This document shows positions 12,920 to 13,015 of a DNA stretch of 13,015 nucleotides, in pieces. The stretch's first letter is position 1. Every line of letters begins with the position of its first letter. Where the stretch lies: assembly GCA_026770585.1 (NCBI GenBank), contig MU646499.1, positions 599,131 through 612,145 of the forward strand, read 5' to 3'. Source of the DNA: Baffinella frigidus (Eukaryota > Cryptophyceae > Cryptomonadales > Baffinellaceae). The notes under the pieces are model-generated. The model was not told the DNA's origin and ran no database searches. It saw only the letters and a program-made list of their open reading frames with translations. A program made the position numbers and the translations under genes.

Positions 12920-12969
12920 GTGCGCCCCTCAATACATCCTACACAACCTAAACCCTCGATCAAACACGC

Positions 12970-12975
12970 ATGCAC

Positions 12976-13015
<40 letters not shown>
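12970..13015 (+). repeat. (CA)n microsatellite at window end
   Basis: About 18 CA units in the intron after exon 40, running off the window. Confidence 0.9.

Overview
The window is one stretch of a eukaryotic nuclear gene on the + strand. It is cut at both ends and broken into at least 40 short exons. No prokaryotic-style gene, tRNA, rRNA or CRISPR array is visible. The exons are GC-rich (C/G at third codon positions), 33 to 193 nt long, and join without a single stop or phase clash into 3,464 nt, about 1,154 codons. The introns (39 complete, plus a partial one at each end) make up roughly three quarters of the sequence. Many are built almost wholly of degenerate TTTAGGG-type telomeric heptamers, read as CCCTAAA on the coding strand. 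TTTAGGG telomeres are typical of plants and green algae and occur in some alveolates, so a protist such as a prasinophyte green alga or a dinoflagellate/alveolate relative is plausible. The species cannot be fixed from this window.

The joined protein looks like a polycystin-1/REJ family receptor-channel. Exons 1-10 (53-3168) carry REJ-type segments: a GG-x-R strand, a Y-x-W-x-C core and an LPLSFEFW-type strand. Exons 11-24 (3363-7520) form the membrane-proximal extracellular region, and N-glycosylation sequons run from exon 10 to exon 23. Exons 25-26 (7676-7987) make a GPS motif that ends in the cleavage tripeptide HLT. Exon 28 is TM1, exon 32 is TM2 and exon 33 is TM3. The order and the positive-inside charges match the polycystin topology. 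Only about 97 residues lie between TM1 and TM2, too few for the PLAT domain found there in animal polycystin-1. Exons 34-41 (10498-12919) code for a proline-rich, basic cytosolic loop. The remaining membrane segments and the stop codon should lie downstream, and the signal peptide upstream.

The intron biology is the unusual part. Telomere-like arrays keep one orientation throughout, with one clear inverted patch at 11885-11934. Several donors (GTAAACC) and acceptors (AAACCAG) differ from the heptamer by a base or two. At least 11 of the 39 complete introns also hold a second copy of a neighbouring exon/intron boundary, from 10 bp to 54 bp long and from identical to strongly diverged. In introns 4 and 19 both boundaries are copied, in the order exon A, A', B', exon B. 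Four introns appear to start with GC instead of GT. Smaller dispersed elements recur in different introns: a 45 bp element with inverted ends (1573 and 10767), a roughly 50 bp element in both orientations around exon 20, and a GC-rich minisatellite whose core matches the end of exon 24.

Exon coordinates come from reading splice phase by eye. The reading frame across the set is strong evidence. Individual boundaries, especially exons 8, 11, 13, 40 and 41, could shift by a few bases.
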